A stretch of DNA of 64,000 nt from Stropharia rugosoannulata (GCA_028532985.1 JANCIK010000005.1:2300501-2364500), one strand, 5' to 3'. Numbered from the stretch's first letter, positions 45,354-59,118 are shown. A program made the numbers and translations. The notes: generated from the sequence alone by a model not told the origin.

Positions 45354-48300
45354 AGTGCTGGATAGGGTATGTTTATCTTCCCGGGGATCTAGCTATTTCG
45401 AGGACGAACAATCGTCTAGTGAGGAGATGAGATGGTAGATGGATGGGTTGTGTTATTTGTTTAGATCGTATGTAAGTCGAAACCGTACTTTCATCATTCG
45501 AACCGAATATAGACGGCTCGGCCCGCCAATTGGGTTGAACTGAACTCCGACGTGGCTTGACTGAGACCCTGACATACAAGCTTTAGCCAACTCGAGTATT
45601 CATCCAACGTCACCTCAATCCTCAATTCAAAACACTTGGACAAGCTTTACTGATCGAATGCTTTGGAGGTGTCTATGTGCCAGGAATTCATGGACTTCTT
45701 GGGATCTTCACAGCTGCCGCTTCATGCGGCGTGTTTAAGGCGCGGTTGCCACAATCTCAGCAGACTTGCGAGGACAGCACAGTACTTGATTTGCGCTGCT
45801 TTACCCGGAACTACAGCAATGGACATCCAAAACTATGCCAAAGCTTCTTCAGATGTTATATTTGTAGCCTCGTGCCCTCTCTCTTTGAAGGGACGATGAC
45901 GTCTGCTCACTGATTCGTGAAGTAGGTACTCCAAGAGGATATTATTTCGCCCACAGCCTTGGCACAGCCCAAATCTTTGCAGGGTTTACAATATGATGGG
46001 ACTCTATGCAACGAATCTTGGATCACAATTCTCACTTCTACTAGGGTATCTGCCAACATAAAATACGCTACAATTTTTCAGCATTGATCTGTGCACAAGT
46101 AACCAAGAGGAACTCCAGAAACCCTACTCAACTCAAAAGTTATGTAATTGTGCATCACTCTAGATGTGTCTGACTCGTAAATCGTAGGCTTTCTGGTGTG
46201 CTGAGCATTCTTAAGTTTGCTATCACGCGCGATTCGGATTTAGGGAATGTGTTTCTTTTCTTTATTCCCGGGTGGCAGAACGGAGCAGAATGGTTACCAT
46301 ATTTCTTCATCGATACAATGCGCCTTTATGCAAAAAAAAAAAAATCTCGTAAACTTCATGGTAATGCCTACCTTTCAACACAGCAGTTCATGCACGCATA
46401 TAAGACATGTTATCTTCTTCACCCTCCCCCTGTACTCGAGTGTGGTATCGAATATTCGCTAATGTACATTCACTCAAGTTCAGTTATGTATCTTACGACT
46501 AGAAACGCGGACGAAATACCACAAAGGGGGCCCCATCCTTCCAATCCACCTCCACCTCCGCTACCAGATGGCCCCAGAGTACCAGTGGGCGGATCACGAC
46601 TCGGGTTCTAACAATGCTTCGCGTTCGCGTAACTAGTGCTAATGCCCAAAGTAAATTCTTAAATTTTATGTCGGAAAGCGATAACACATATACTTATACC
46701 AGCTCCGTCTTAGGTGCATCAACCGATGCCATGAAATTATTTATTCTCGGTTTGCCCGAGTCCGCAACCGGAAATCAACTTTACCACTGCTCAGAACCCC
46801 CTGCCTTCTTACTATTTTCATTCTGAGCTTTCGCTTAACCTTTTATTTCGTCACTTCAAAGTCTTTTGTTTCCCTCCATAGTACTCTATAATGGGCTGGA
46901 CGTAGACACTCATGTTCAATTCGATAGACGTAATTAATTGACCTTTTCTGAGTTTGCTCTGAGCTATCTCAGTGTGCTTCATCCAATGAGAAAAAGAGCC
47001 AACGTTCTACGTATCTGCTAATATTTATGAGATGTGTTCCTCGGAGTGTCGGAGACAGGTTCAAGTAGAAAGTATCCGATTCTATGTATTTAACAGAACA
47101 TACCAGCATAAGTAGTGCACCCGGCAGCCGGCGAAACCCCTGGTTGCGTCCTCTTGAAAGTTAATGCTATACATACATCACCCACTCCGGGTCTAGCGGG
47201 CAGCTAAAGGTACACACCAAAGTCCAACGCAAATAAGACTACGTTTGGGCCTAATTTTGTACGTCCCGCTATTCTTGACTGACTCGGAAAAGCAGTAATC
47301 TTGGAACTGAAGCTGATTCTACTGAAGAACTGACACGATATATGGCAGTTGCCTGAGGCACTGGGTTCTCATTGAACCGGCAGCGAAAATTCCGTTGAGC
47401 CCGGAATTAAGGCAGTTTCTCTATTCATGAGCTCGTGTCCGTCCCTTTGGGCTAACGCAAATCCACTGGGGACTTTCGAGTCGGATTCAACTGTGTGACT
47501 TGAACAGAGCCCGAAAGCTTTCAAGTGCACTGCGGGGTCGCGTGACCGGCTTGCTCGCACTTCCAAAATTGCGGCTAACTTGATTCCTTGAAATGGGTCA
47601 CTACTACTACCTGAGCCATGAAGTTGAATGATGTGTGTCAATTTTCAAAGGCCGCAACAAGTCAACGCACTGCTAATGGTTCCGACTTGCTTTTAATTTA
47701 CACAACTTTCACTGCATTCTACCCTTCTAACAGACGGTGTAACACACTTTACTATACGGACAAAAAGTTCGAACTGGGCTAAGCAAGATTCCATTTCTTT
47801 TTTCATTCCTTTGATGTGTTCCGCGAAATTAACACACCTTTTACCAATGAATCCTGAAGCCGATAGATCCCTGAAGTGGTTACCTACTGCGCAATGGAAT
47901 AAACCCTGCTGTTTCTGCTTTGCTGTGGGGTTCTAGCCCTAGTTGGTTTCCGCCAATTTACATACCATGATCAATCTTTGAACTTGTATAAGAGTGAACA
48001 GCTCGGCCACCTCAGAGCACTCACCTCGCTTTTGAACCACCGTCTGGTGCACCATGTCTACTCAAGAAACTTCTTCCGCTTCTCCTCAAGTGGGCTTGTT
48101 CGACCTAGGGCCATTCACTTTGACTGCCTTGCAGAGATTATTCTTCGACACCGGAAAGAAGCAGCTATTGCTCGGCCATTTTGCTCAAAGCGCTGTACAA
48201 TGGCGCCGTCCCAGCCTCCTTGCCACAAGGGCCCTTTGCTTGGACCTGAAAAAAATGGACGCTTTTCAGTCAAGGCCCTCGTTGAATGTCCATAACAAAT

Positions 48301-48402
48301 TGTAAGGGCTCTCAATAATACTGGGCGTGGGCAACTGATCAGAAGTTATCAATTAGTACCACTTGTGTATCCTTCAAAAAACCCGAGAATACCGTCACCA
48401 CG
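45354..48402. other. Gene-poor stretch, left part
   Basis: About 3 kb with only scattered overlapping frames. The frame at 45663-45913, those at 46198-46611 and 46614-46826, and those at 47978-48305 have no family hallmarks and no convincing splice joins. A poly-A run lies at about 46332-46343. I see no inverted or direct repeats of note. Confidence 0.45.
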
Positions 48403-48723
48403 GTGACGCCACAACCACCACCACCACCACCCGATATTCAAGACGGTACATACGTTCCACCACAGCAGTCCAATCGGATGAAAATCATATTGGACGACTA
48501 TCATCTTTTGCAGGGCGGTATCAGTCTCACAGGTATTGACGTATTCTCCCTGATGCCCCCGAATTGTTCTGAGAGTATTATTTCAAGCCTGAAGTATCCG
48601 GATTCGACTCCTCTTCATTTGTTGATGACACCGGAGGCAGCTGTTGTGCATCAACATAGATATCATAGATTGACTAAAGTTCTTGATAGATTACGCGCAT
48701 GTATGGATTCAAACATCAACTAA
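48403..48723 (+). CDS. Possible small or fragmentary protein, unknown
   Basis: An open frame of 106 codons starts with a proline run (QPPPPPPD) and continues with a soluble-protein-like pattern (KIILDDYHLLQGGISLTG, DSTPLHLLMTPEAAVVHQHR). An acceptor site just upstream could extend it. It could be the last exon of a gene now degraded, or chance. No family recognised. Confidence 0.25.
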   Translation: MTPQPPPPPPDIQDGTYVPPQQSNRMKIILDDYHLLQGGISLTGIDVFSLMPPNCSESIISSLKYPDSTPLHLLMTPEAAVVHQHRYHRLTKVLDRLRACMDSNIN

Positions 48724-51275
48724 ACAGATATTTACTTGTTGTTACAAAACAATTAGTTCTTAATATATGTCCTATATGCACGGGATTAACTCATACTATA
48801 AGGTGTGCTGATCGTATGCACGGTCATTATATGTTAATCAGCCGCCTGCAGTTTTTTGTTTGTTTCAATCTTGATGTATATTCAAGTCATCAGCTCCATG
48901 AGCCATTTCGATGTGAACAAAGAATGACTGACTATCACTGAGAGAGCGAGGTCCCTGGCCTTCCTCTCCTGATCAGCATTGCCGACCCAATAAGACTAGA
49001 AAAGTAGTAAAGAACTCTGCGAATCAACAAGCGCCTCGTACTTAGGCCATTAGTGGTAACTATTTGAATCATACTTCTCTCAAGCCTGAATGTAGTTATG
49101 TGGATAATTGGTGTTCATGCCTAACTACAATTGGAACTGGCATCAGAAAATAAATCGACGGATTCCGGAAAAGCCCTCCATCGCCGGGCACAAGTTCAGT
49201 CACTCAATGATAGTCACTTAATTTATATTGATGGAATGTCAATTAGTCATGGCTCATATAAATCTGCGGAGTAGAGCGCATAGAATTTTAACCATTAACC
49301 GTTCTCTAAGTATGACAACACTTCATGCACTCGACCAACCCGGGCGGATTTGAAATGAGCCACTGATCGCTTGCCTTTTGCGGCAAGGCCGCGGAGTTTG
49401 ATAGTCCGCTCTGGGCGCTTAATTACGGTACCCTGAAACAAACAACTTGACACATACTTCAACCGGTGGCGATCTCGGAAACCATGGTGTACTTACGTTT
49501 GGCATAGAATTTAAGATTTTTTAGTATCGACATTCTATCTATCTTTTTAAAATTCAGCACAAGTCAAGCACAAGTTACTACTTGCTATGAATCAAGAAGC
49601 AGCAAAAGGCCCCCGCGGAGGCGGACAAATAACACAAATCAGAAATTGCGATTAAGTACCATTGTATGATGTACTTAATGAAGCCCATGGCAATTGTAAT
49701 ATACTGCTTTGCGTATTTATTGTAAAAGTTATAATCTTTTCACAAATTTAAACCTCGCCCTTATTTTTCTGCAGCAGCCGTACTGAGCAGTACCGCGTTC
49801 GCGGTGGCAGTTACGAACTTGGGCCTTCTTGTTGTAGAAAATGTTCTAAAATGTGTGATCTGCGCCGGGTTCTGAAATTCTAGGCAAATAGCGAGGACAA
49901 AATAAATCTGGAAATAAGAGATTTAGGTGGCATTAGAGGGGCCTCGTTGATCTATTACTGCGCATGGTTTCATTTTAGCGGTTTTGCCATGCAAAGCAAA
50001 CAGAATTGCAAATAATAAACGATAGAGTAGTCTCAGCTGCATTCCGATTTCATTTTACAGTCCCTGAGCGTTAGGTGGACCAGGCGCGCTATGAATGAAT
50101 AGGTTAGAGGGCGCCTTAGTAGATGAGAAATGTGTCGTGTCAGGCAGTGTTGGGCAAGACAGTTTACCATACGTGGATACCCTGTTACACTTCTCTTTTT
50201 TGGAGTATGCGTGAGACGCGGCAAGTAGCTACACCTCTCAATAATCCGAGTATAAGCCCAACTACGGGAGAATGACCGTTCCAAATATACTCAGACACAA
50301 GGTTAACGAAAAAAAAGGATTCGCAATACCTGATCAACCAGCCGATGGCTGCTTCCTTGGAGCAAATGTCCCAAGGAGAATCTTGTAACAACCTCATCAG
50401 ATGGCCAACTCATTGCCTCAGGACCTTTCAGGCCTCACTGTTTAATGGCCGAAGTAACATAGTAGCAGCCCGGACAAGATACAATTTGCAAGCCCTTAAC
50501 AAGCCTGCCCCCTCGTTTTTTTCTACAGGGTATGGCATCAGCAGAAGGGACTGTCAATGCAATGGCAAAGGAAAGATAACAAGTAAAATATCTTCGGTGG
50601 AGTCGCAGTTCGGTGGGTTCTAGTAGCCCATGCGGCAAAGGGTTGTTGACTACTTCCATGTAAGACGAACCCAACGCGCGAACTGGATTACGTTTCTTCT
50701 CCTTCAGCACACCATACAACCATTGATCAGATTAAAGGCTATGTCGGTTATTCCATTCCATAATTTCTTCACAAGGAACGAGTTGGATGTCTTGTTAGGT
50801 CAGACATTTGCCTTGAGATGCCACGTGCTAGTTTCTGTCTGCCATGGAAACACTGCCTCGAAGGTGATGAGATGAAGATTTGCGTTGAGACGCTTGTGTA
50901 CTGTAAGGACTCCTTTGTTGGTCACATACACATCATAAAAAGAAAAAGCACAGCGTGGCAGGTTGACAAAGGAAAAGATGATCAGAGGGAGAAGTGATGC
51001 TGAGCGTGGGATAACGGAGAGCACCGCCACCTGGGATCATTGTTTTCCATTGACCAGTGACCGTTGCTGTTATCCGTTTCCTTCTCTCGATACCCACCTC
51101 CGTCTCCCCAGGCTTTGTCGTGCACTCCCTTTAGTCTTCGTCTAAACCAGAGCGCTGGTCTCGTTTCGGTTCTCTATCCTAGCCAGGCCCTCTTCACATC
51201 CCTCACGCCCTTTTGTAGTTCGCTATCTCTCTCTCATACCGACCTGATACCCATCCCACGTTACATACGACCATA
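48724..51275. other. Gene-poor stretch, right part, with the RasGAP promoter
   Basis: About 2.5 kb with no recognised gene. Frames at 50345-50623 and 50630-50875 are unsupported. A pyrimidine-rich run in the last 200 bases (about 51060-51250) is typical of the 5' leader of a fungal gene and precedes the RasGAP start. Confidence 0.45.
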
Positions 51276-54027
51276 ATGTCTTATTCCGACCAGCCAATGT
51301 CGCCAGCAATGTCGTCTCCCAGGCGCCTTACAAACAGAAATACCAACCGCTATAGCGTCACGGCGCTCTTTAGTATGGCCGCCGAGCAAGACGTTGAAGT
51401 AGAGGATGACTTGGCCCGAGGTCTGTTCGTGCAGCTGTGCGTCGTGTGCTATATTTGAACATATATTCTCTCCAGCCCAAAAGCGCCTGCGTGACTTGAA
51501 AGGCAAGATCTCTGCTCAGTCTAAAAAGAACTTTGTTCTTGAGCGGGACGTACGGTACCTCGATTCCCGAATCGCATTGCTCATCCAAAATCGAATGGCG
51601 CTGGACGAGGTGAGCGGGTTTTTTGTTCTTGTGTTACTGGTGATTAATGATCAAACATATGATAGCAACGGGAAGTTGAACGGACGTTGGAAGAAGTTGA
51701 TCCTACCGAGGGGCATTATCCAGACGACCGAAAAATTCAACAGTATTCGAACCTCTTCTTCTTGCTGCAGTCCGAGCCCCGACATATCGCTGCTCTATGC
51801 CGGCTGGTTTCTCTGTCCGAAATCGATACCCTCCTCCAAACAGTCATGTTCACCCTTTACGGAAACCAGTACGAGAGTAGAGAAGAGCATCTTCTCCTTA
51901 CGATGTTTCAAAGCGTTCTTTCAGCACAATTTGAGACCGCTACGGAGTTCGGCTCTCTCTTGCGAGCTAACACCCCTGTGTCCCGGATGATGACGACCTA
52001 TACCCGCCGTGGCCCTGGCCAGAGTTATCTCAAAAGTGTTTTGGCTGAACGAATCAATAGTTTGATCGAACATAAAGACCTCAACCTGGAAATCAATCCA
52101 GTTAAGGTCTACGAGCAAATGATCAATCAAATCGAGGAAGAGACTGGGTCTCTTCCTGCAAACCTACCTAGGGGTGTAGCTCCGGAAATCGCGGCGGAGA
52201 ATCCCGATGTCCAGGCTATCATTGCGCCTCGTCTTACTATGCTGATGGAGATTGCCAACAGCTTCTTGCTCACTATAATCGAAAGCATGGAAAGTGTACC
52301 TTACGGAATCAGGTGGATTTGCAAGCAAATCCGCAGTCTGACTAGGGTGTGCCAATTTTTTTTGATCACATTATTATATTCACTCATCTTGTTTCAGAGG
52401 AAATACCCAGAAGCTACTGATTATGCGATCTGTTCACTCATTGGTGGATTCTTTTTCCTTCGATTCATCAATCCTGCAATAGTGACGCCACAAGCGTACA
52501 TGCTAGTAGAAGGGGCTCCAGCAAAACATCCTCGCCGGACGTTAACTCTTGTATGTTTTATCCCATGCAAGGATTTCTTCATTTTGTCAACTTGGATACA
52601 CAGATTGCAAAGATGCTACAAAATTTGGCGAATAAGCCATCATACGCTAAAGAAGCATATATGATGACACTCAATCCCTTCGTGGAGAACAACAAAGCAC
52701 GCATCAACCAATTCTTGAACAACCTCTGCGAAGTCGGAGATTTCTACGACACTCTGGAGGTCCGTCTATCTCCGCGACGTCTGGTTTTTAATTATAAGTG
52801 ACATTCATTTGCAGATGGATCAATATATGGCTCTTTCCAAAAAAGACCTGACAATTCATATCACTCTTAATGAATTGTACAATACACACTCTTTAATTCT
52901 TCAGCATGTTGAGACTCTAGTACGTAAGAAGTGGTTCTTGGTTTGTTTTTGCATTAACGTTTTATTCCAGTCTCCAAACGATAAACAACATCTACGCATC
53001 TTGACCGACGAACTTGGTCCGGCTCCTGCTCAAGTACCTAGGAAAGAAAACAGGACCATCCAACTGAACCTGTACAGTCGTTGGGAAACTCCTGTGCATG
53101 ATATCCAGAGTGCTTTGATGGACTCCGTGTCATCCAGTGATATGTTGTATATGGAGACTAAGTCGATATTCGTCCAGCTTATCCGTTCCCTGCCGAGTGG
53201 ATCTGCCAAGCAGCCCTACAATTTGGCGGCCATCGCAGAAAGGGCGGCAACAACGAAAGATGCCGTCCTTGTACGTAAGGGTATTAAGGTCAAGGAGATG
53301 CTCAGGGAATTGGAAGAACAGAGAATTGTTGAAGCATCAGACGGGTACAAGCTTATGCAAGAAGAGGTCACTGCCGAACTAGTGCATTTGGGAAACCTCC
53401 GCGAAAAGGTATTGCTGGAGACGAAATCGCTAGAGGCCGTCTACAAGACTATATGTGACCACAATAACTATATGCGGTCACAGTTGGAGCAGTACAAAGC
53501 CTATCTAGCAAACGTCCGATTAACAGCATCCAAGGAGAAGGGAACGACTACGGGGGTTGGCGTCGTGACAGTTGGTGGAAAAGAGAAGAAGCCACCTAAA
53601 GTCGCAGTGCTGGGTCCTTACAGGTTCACTCACGCGCAACTAGAAAAAGAGGGAATCATCGTTGAAAGTAATGTTCCGGATAATCGGTATGTGCACGTCG
53701 TTTACCGCTTTGTTCTGAATACATATTCACTACTGCTGGTGTTAGACGGCCCAATATTTATTTCAATCTAACTTCGCCGACTCCAGGAACGTTCATAATA
53801 GCTTTACATTACAAGGGGCGCGACAAGGCTATCCTCGAGATGGACCTCAAGATTGATGACTTGTTGGAGAAGGTACGTTTGCCCGTTACTTGCTACCTTC
53901 ATTGCTGATATTAATCTGGAACCTTTACATAGCAAAAAGACAACAAGCATCTCCTAGACTTGGAATATGTTCAACTCAACGTGCCCAAAGTTCTTGGTCT
54001 CCTTAAGAAGGTTTTTGCTAAACGATG
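51276..54027 (+). CDS. Ras GTPase-activating protein (Gap1/IQGAP-like C-terminal type)
   Basis: The protein turns Ras off by speeding GTP hydrolysis. Exon 1 starts [18 protein letters not shown]; the second exon carries a coiled coil ([19 protein letters not shown]). The RasGAP domain runs from about residue 150 to 380: [58 protein letters not shown] (the catalytic-finger region), and [32 protein letters not shown] with the conserved FLR and NPA motifs. A RasGAP C-terminal domain follows (NKDA-like LLRELEEQ and KAYLANVRL region). The C-terminus is [13 protein letters not shown], stop at 54025-54027. It matches Schizosaccharomyces Gap1 and Aspergillus GapA in layout. No IQ or calponin-homology domain is present. 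Confidence 0.92.
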
Positions 54028-54700
54028 AGACGAACGAGTGCAGGAATTCACCATGTTTATGTTATTACCCACCTTCCCTTTTCTCTTTCTCTTTATTTTA
54101 TTATTTTCAGTTTTGGGCGTTCCTTCGGCTTTTGAGACTCTGATATATCCTTCGTTGCGGCGCCACCTCTGTGATTTCCATACTTTTACCTCTTTATTTG
54201 CTTAGTGTTGATATCATCCTTTCGTTCATATTAACAGTTTTGATATCCTTGTTTTATATTTTCTATCATTCTTGTACTGGATGTATCAATTTTACTGTGT
54301 AACATGCGTTCAAAATTCTGTTGTCCATGGTCTCGTAGGTAGGCCTGGTACTACGTCTCCATATATATCCTGTACGTTTTAAATATTATCTGCACCGGAA
54401 ACAAAATTGGCTTGGGTTAGGCCAAGGTCCGGAAGCAGTAGAGTAGGTGAGGAATTGATCATGGAGGCAATGGCATGACATCGCCGTAGAAATACTGGAG
54501 GCCAACCTTTCTTCAAGTTCTTCACACGCGCTTTATATTCTTTCTTCTTTCTTTCGACATCCCATTCATTTACTCAGTGGGCAGCCTTATTCTCCCTGAC
54601 AATCATCCTGAAGATTGTTTCAGTTGCTGCGCTACTTACTTATTCATGTTGGCGGGCTCTTCCCAATAACCAGCACGGCGCACCTATTATATCCTGCACT
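54028..54700. other. Intergenic, no gene recognised
   Basis: About 670 T-rich bases between two forward genes. Contains the RasGAP terminator and the aspartic protease promoter; no TATA box is obvious. Confidence 0.5.
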
Positions 54701-56986
54701 ATGCACCTGTCCACCGACCTATGCCGTCTGATAACATCTCTGGACGGCCTATTCATTACAATCCTGTTATTTATTCAGCCCACGGAGGTCGCCGCCGAAA
54801 CAAATGGTCCCAGCAGTCTGCGTTTGTTACCTCGCGATCTTGTCGACTCCGTCACTCTTCCCGTGCAGAAACAGACATTGAGCGCTCGTTCTCCGGGAAA
54901 TAACAGCACGTTCGGGGGAGGGTACAGCCCGCTTACATTGACGCAGGACAGACAGTGCGTATACATTCTCAGTTGTATAGGCTTATGTGCTGACCTGGTT
55001 CGGGCTCAGGTCTTATTACACTGTCATTAAGGCTGGCCCTTTCAATTTCCGTGTAGCACTCGACACGGGCTCTGCGGACCTCTGGTTGGTGTCGACCGCC
55101 TGCGAAACAGAGACATGCAAGAACGCTCCCCAATATCCATTGGAATTCCAGAGTCCAACCTTCATCTCTGTGGCGAACAATCTCACAAACTTCACCGCGA
55201 GTTATGCAGATGGCACTTGTGAGTTCAAGGCGTCCTGATAACGGATATCTGTTAAATAATCTCGACTTAGTTGCTTCGGGATTTGTTGCTGCGGAGACTA
55301 TTGAATTGACGAACATTACCCTGTCGAATCAAACATTTGGTAAGCACGCTCCACATATTGGTGGTGGTAACTAATATCACCTTTATACTAGCTGCCATTA
55401 CCAACTCCAATGTATCGCTCACCGACAAAACTAGCGGTATTATGGGGTTGGGCTTCCCTCGTCTTTCTTCGATATCGAATTTGACTACGAATAGTACGCA
55501 TAGTCCTGCTACTTCGATCGATATCTCTAACTTTCATTGTCTTTCAGCGACCCCTTTCTTCTCTACTCTAGCCAGACAAGGCCTTTTGGAATATCCAATG
55601 TTTAGCTTTAGTTTGGACAAGAATTCTTCGGGTGTACTGACGCTGGGCGCGGTCGACTCCTCCGTCGTGACCAATGCCAGCCATATCGGGTGGAATAAGG
55701 TGGCACAATTCCCGCCCTTCTCTGTAGAAAGTTTAGCGCCTACGTATCTGCAATGGGCTATCCCCTTAGCGGGATTTACTGTCAGTAACTTTTTTCTAGT
55801 TCAGTTAGATTGAAACTTATTGTTTGAAAGGTCAATGCTACCCAATATACCCCCATCCCCACCTATCCACGCATTAATCATAATTCTTTGGCTCTGTTCG
55901 ATATGTAAGCTCGTAACTTAACCGATGAGAGTCCATCTTCACGCTACCATCCAGTGGCGCACCTGGCATATACGGTCCTTATCAAGATGTAAGTTGTCTT
56001 TTTTGCCATCTTATGATTTTAACTGAATCTACGTAGGTGTCCCGGCTATATTCAACCATTGACGGAGCTCGTTTAGTGGATCCCAGTGGACAGTGGGCTG
56101 TTCCTTGTGACACAGTAGTTAATATAGCTTTCACATTTGGGTACGTCCTACTGGAACATACGATTTAAATATCCATTTATCCCCCGAACGTACATTCAGG
56201 CAACGAAACTACACATTATTCCCTACAGACTATATATTTGATCAAGTCTCGGGGAACCCCAATATGTGTTTATCCTGGCCAATGTCTCTTCCGCCAAGCT
56301 CTGATGGAATTGACTGGCAGATGGGTTAGTTTCTGTGCACAATGGACCTCCGTTACAAACATTGATATCCTACTCTATCACAGGCACTGCATTCCTGCGA
56401 ACTGTCTATTCTATCTTCAGGTAATCGTTGACAATCACTCATTTAGTATCTGCATTACTCATCGCGTTTCTACAGTTTCGGAATCGATACGAAAGAGCCG
56501 CCCCTTATCGGCCTGTATTCTGTACAAAACAATACCAATACATCCCAAACACCGGACGACGTTCTTTCCTTCATCTCTGCCTTCTCGGCGACTGCTGCTA
56601 CCACTCTACCTAATTTCCTCGTCCCTACTCCAACGTTTACAACGCCCCCATACGCACTGAACAGCTCAGTCTCCGCGAGTGTAGGGGGTATTGTCGCAAC
56701 TGGGCTTGCAAACACGACATACAGCCCGATATTTGGCCAACATACTACACTCACCAACATTTCTGCTCTTCCACAAATTACCCCATCACCGACGGTGGTG
56801 ACATTAGTGGTAACAAACTCTGTTGGGAATTTAACCACCACCACTTTTTCACCCCCAATGATGAGCGTCACGTTGGGCTTGCCAAGTTCATCCAGTCCGG
56901 TCATTGGCCAATCTATTCACTTGACATGGGAGATGTTATCCTGTATAATACTAACATATATAGTTACATTTGTTTGGACCATTTGA
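54701..56986 (+). CDS. Pepsin-like aspartic protease (A1 family), secreted and membrane or GPI-anchored
   Basis: Starts MHLSTDLCRL with a hydrophobic stretch (LFITILLFIQPTEVAA) that acts as signal peptide. The first catalytic motif is normal: RVALDTGSADLWLVS. The flap region and GIMGLGFPRLSS follow, then TPFFSTLARQGLLEYPMFSF. The second catalytic motif reads ALFDIGAPGIYGPYQDV, where most relatives have DTG followed by Thr or Ser. The Thr-to-Ile change falls at an exon junction (GATAT, then TGGC). Other conserved blocks include MCLSWPMSLPPSSDGIDWQMG and GTAFLRTVYSIF. A Ser/Thr/Asn-rich region of about 120 residues with many N-glycosylation sites ends in a C-terminal hydrophobic stretch (LSCIILTYIVTFVWTI), which suggests a GPI signal or membrane anchor. 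Confidence 0.85.
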
Positions 56987-57130
56987 TATCAATTTCGTTA
57001 TGATGTACATATGCAATAGTGAGTTATACAGAAATTTACATTTGTTTTTGTTGCACATGAAATATCTGACGGGTGGGTAGTTAAGTTGTTAATACAGTAC
57101 TATGGTTCCTGGTAGTCGAATTCTCTCCGT

Positions 57131-58928
57131 CTATTTGTCTTTCCGCTTTGTCTTGTTGGATGACGAGGGAACGGTGTCAGGATTGACTCCAAAATTCGGC
57201 ATAGGATTGCTCCGTGATCTTAACAGCTTATTATCCTTTTCTTGTGGTTTAGCCTTTACCAAGCTGTATTTGGCCATGTCTGATTTGGTCCACCATGATG
57301 GCAGGTAGCCCTCTACCCTCGTCCTCATCTTTTCCAATTCTTTCATATACTCATTTTTTGCAGTTGTCGGCCATGTCGTTATATCTACGCCAACCTAAGA
57401 AAATATAAGGACCTTAATAGAAATGCTTAAGTAAAAGCTTACGCACAGCGTTATATAATTTTTCTCTCAGTTCCATGTAGTTGACTATAGGCTCTATTTC
57501 CTCCTTTTTGAATACCCTGATGCAGGCATCGTCGTCGTTGCGCAATGCGGGAGCCTTGGACAATATATCAACGACTTTTATCATAGGATATTTTCGAAGA
57601 TCTAGTAGAACAGGTCAATAACGACTATGGATGTAAAAAATATTAATGACTAAACCTGTGAAACCCTTATCATCTTGAACCATCCTCTCATAGGTTTCAT
57701 CTACTTTGGTTTGCGCTTCCGGGCCTTCCAACTCTGCGAATGGATATTCCGACCCTATTTCAGGCTAGACATAAAGTTAGGACATATCATTAGAATGTAA
57801 CGTAGGACATACAATTTTTCTATAGCCTATTGTATACAACTGAAATTGCTGTTCAGGTTTGTTCTTTGTGGAGGGACGGGTGTATTTGCAAGAATAGTAT
57901 GGGATTAATATTGGACATGCTGCGCACTGGTTTTACGGTTTCAGTCCAAAAAGAAAAACGCCCGTTGCAATTAATACCTGCTTACCATGTCCAACGTTAT
58001 CGAATTGGGTATAACAAGTCCGCCTTGAAAGACAAGCTTCGAATCTAAAGTAGGAGTGGATCTGGCCGTTTCTAAGAGCGAAAATGGAGAGATGGTGAAG
58101 GGAAGGCACTCGGCATCTAAGCCGAACGGCGATAGACATTCTGCCAAAGGTAAAGCCCCATATTCCTTTGCGTCAGGAGGTTGAAAAAATCTGTTCCTTG
58201 CAAGAACTCGAGGTTTATCAGATCCTGCATAGAAGCTTAAGTGAGTGACGACCTTGCAATAGGAAAAATCGTGAAGCACCAGGCACATATCTGAAAATGA
58301 ACGTTAGTAAGCTTACAGAATGAACATCACAGTTGAGAGTAAATGAAGAGGGGTACAGACTTATCTACAAGTGAAAAGCTCGTAAGTTGCTGCACTGAAA
58401 TATTAGTCCAGCAACAGAATACGATCGTAAGTTGTCACACACTAGCTTATGATTGCGTTCTATTGTCGCTAAATGGCAACCCACCCAGACTTTCCACGCT
58501 GGATAATAGATTGCTTTGAGGCGTAGTGAACGTGACTGGGACCTCGCTTTAAGGTACCAGAAATATACATAAGAACAGAAATTTAATAGACGATGTATCA
58601 GAAAACCGCGTTTCAGTTGCCAGCTTGTATACAGGTGATATTTAGCAAGGAGAGGGATGTATTTTGATGTTAACAGAGCAGCAGAGACATCCATCATTGC
58701 CTGTGCATGCCATGGATCTGCAACAAAAGGGTATGCTACAAGGATATTTGTCAGATTCCCGAATAAACTGTGAAGGAAGTCATGCAGACCAGTGACTTTC
58801 TTAAACGTCTGAGTGAAGAGAGTTGAAGGCGTGGTATTGGTTGATATTTCTGTGGTAGTTGCATAGTTTCTTTGCCGATAAATGCATTGCCAGGAGACCC
58901 TGGTCAGTCTAGGTATTCGATGAAGCAT
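57131..58928 (-). CDS. Hypothetical protein, possibly mitochondrial, unknown family
   Basis: The start MLHRIPRLTRVSWQCIYRQR is Arg-rich with no acid and looks like a mitochondrial presequence. Downstream exons give LHDFLHSLFGNLTNILVAYP and DPWHAQAMMDVSAALLTSKY. Near 57960-58230 an exon gives RVLARNRFFQPPDAKEYGAL, then PLAECLSPFGLDAECLPFTI. Exons to the end give KYPMIKVVDILSKAPALRND, IEPIVNYMELREKLYNA, VGVDITTWPTTAKNEYMKEL and a basic tail ending KTKRKDK. The coding pattern is regular and introns obey the usual rules, so a real gene is likely. The part between 58230 and 58600 could not be spliced with confidence, so this may be two genes. I recognise no domain. Confidence 0.5.
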
Positions 58929-59118
58929 GTAGAAAAAGCCAAATGAAAGAACCAATCAAGAACATGGTGTTGAATCGGGCCGAGCTTCCGGGTTACCTCT
59001 GAGTCACGTGCTCCGATCGCCAGTCTATTTTGATCGGACACGTATTCGTCCGTCAACTCATGGAAAGTGTAATTGCAACGCTAACGTAGCGCCTATACCC
59101 CGGTTTCCTCCTTTCTTC

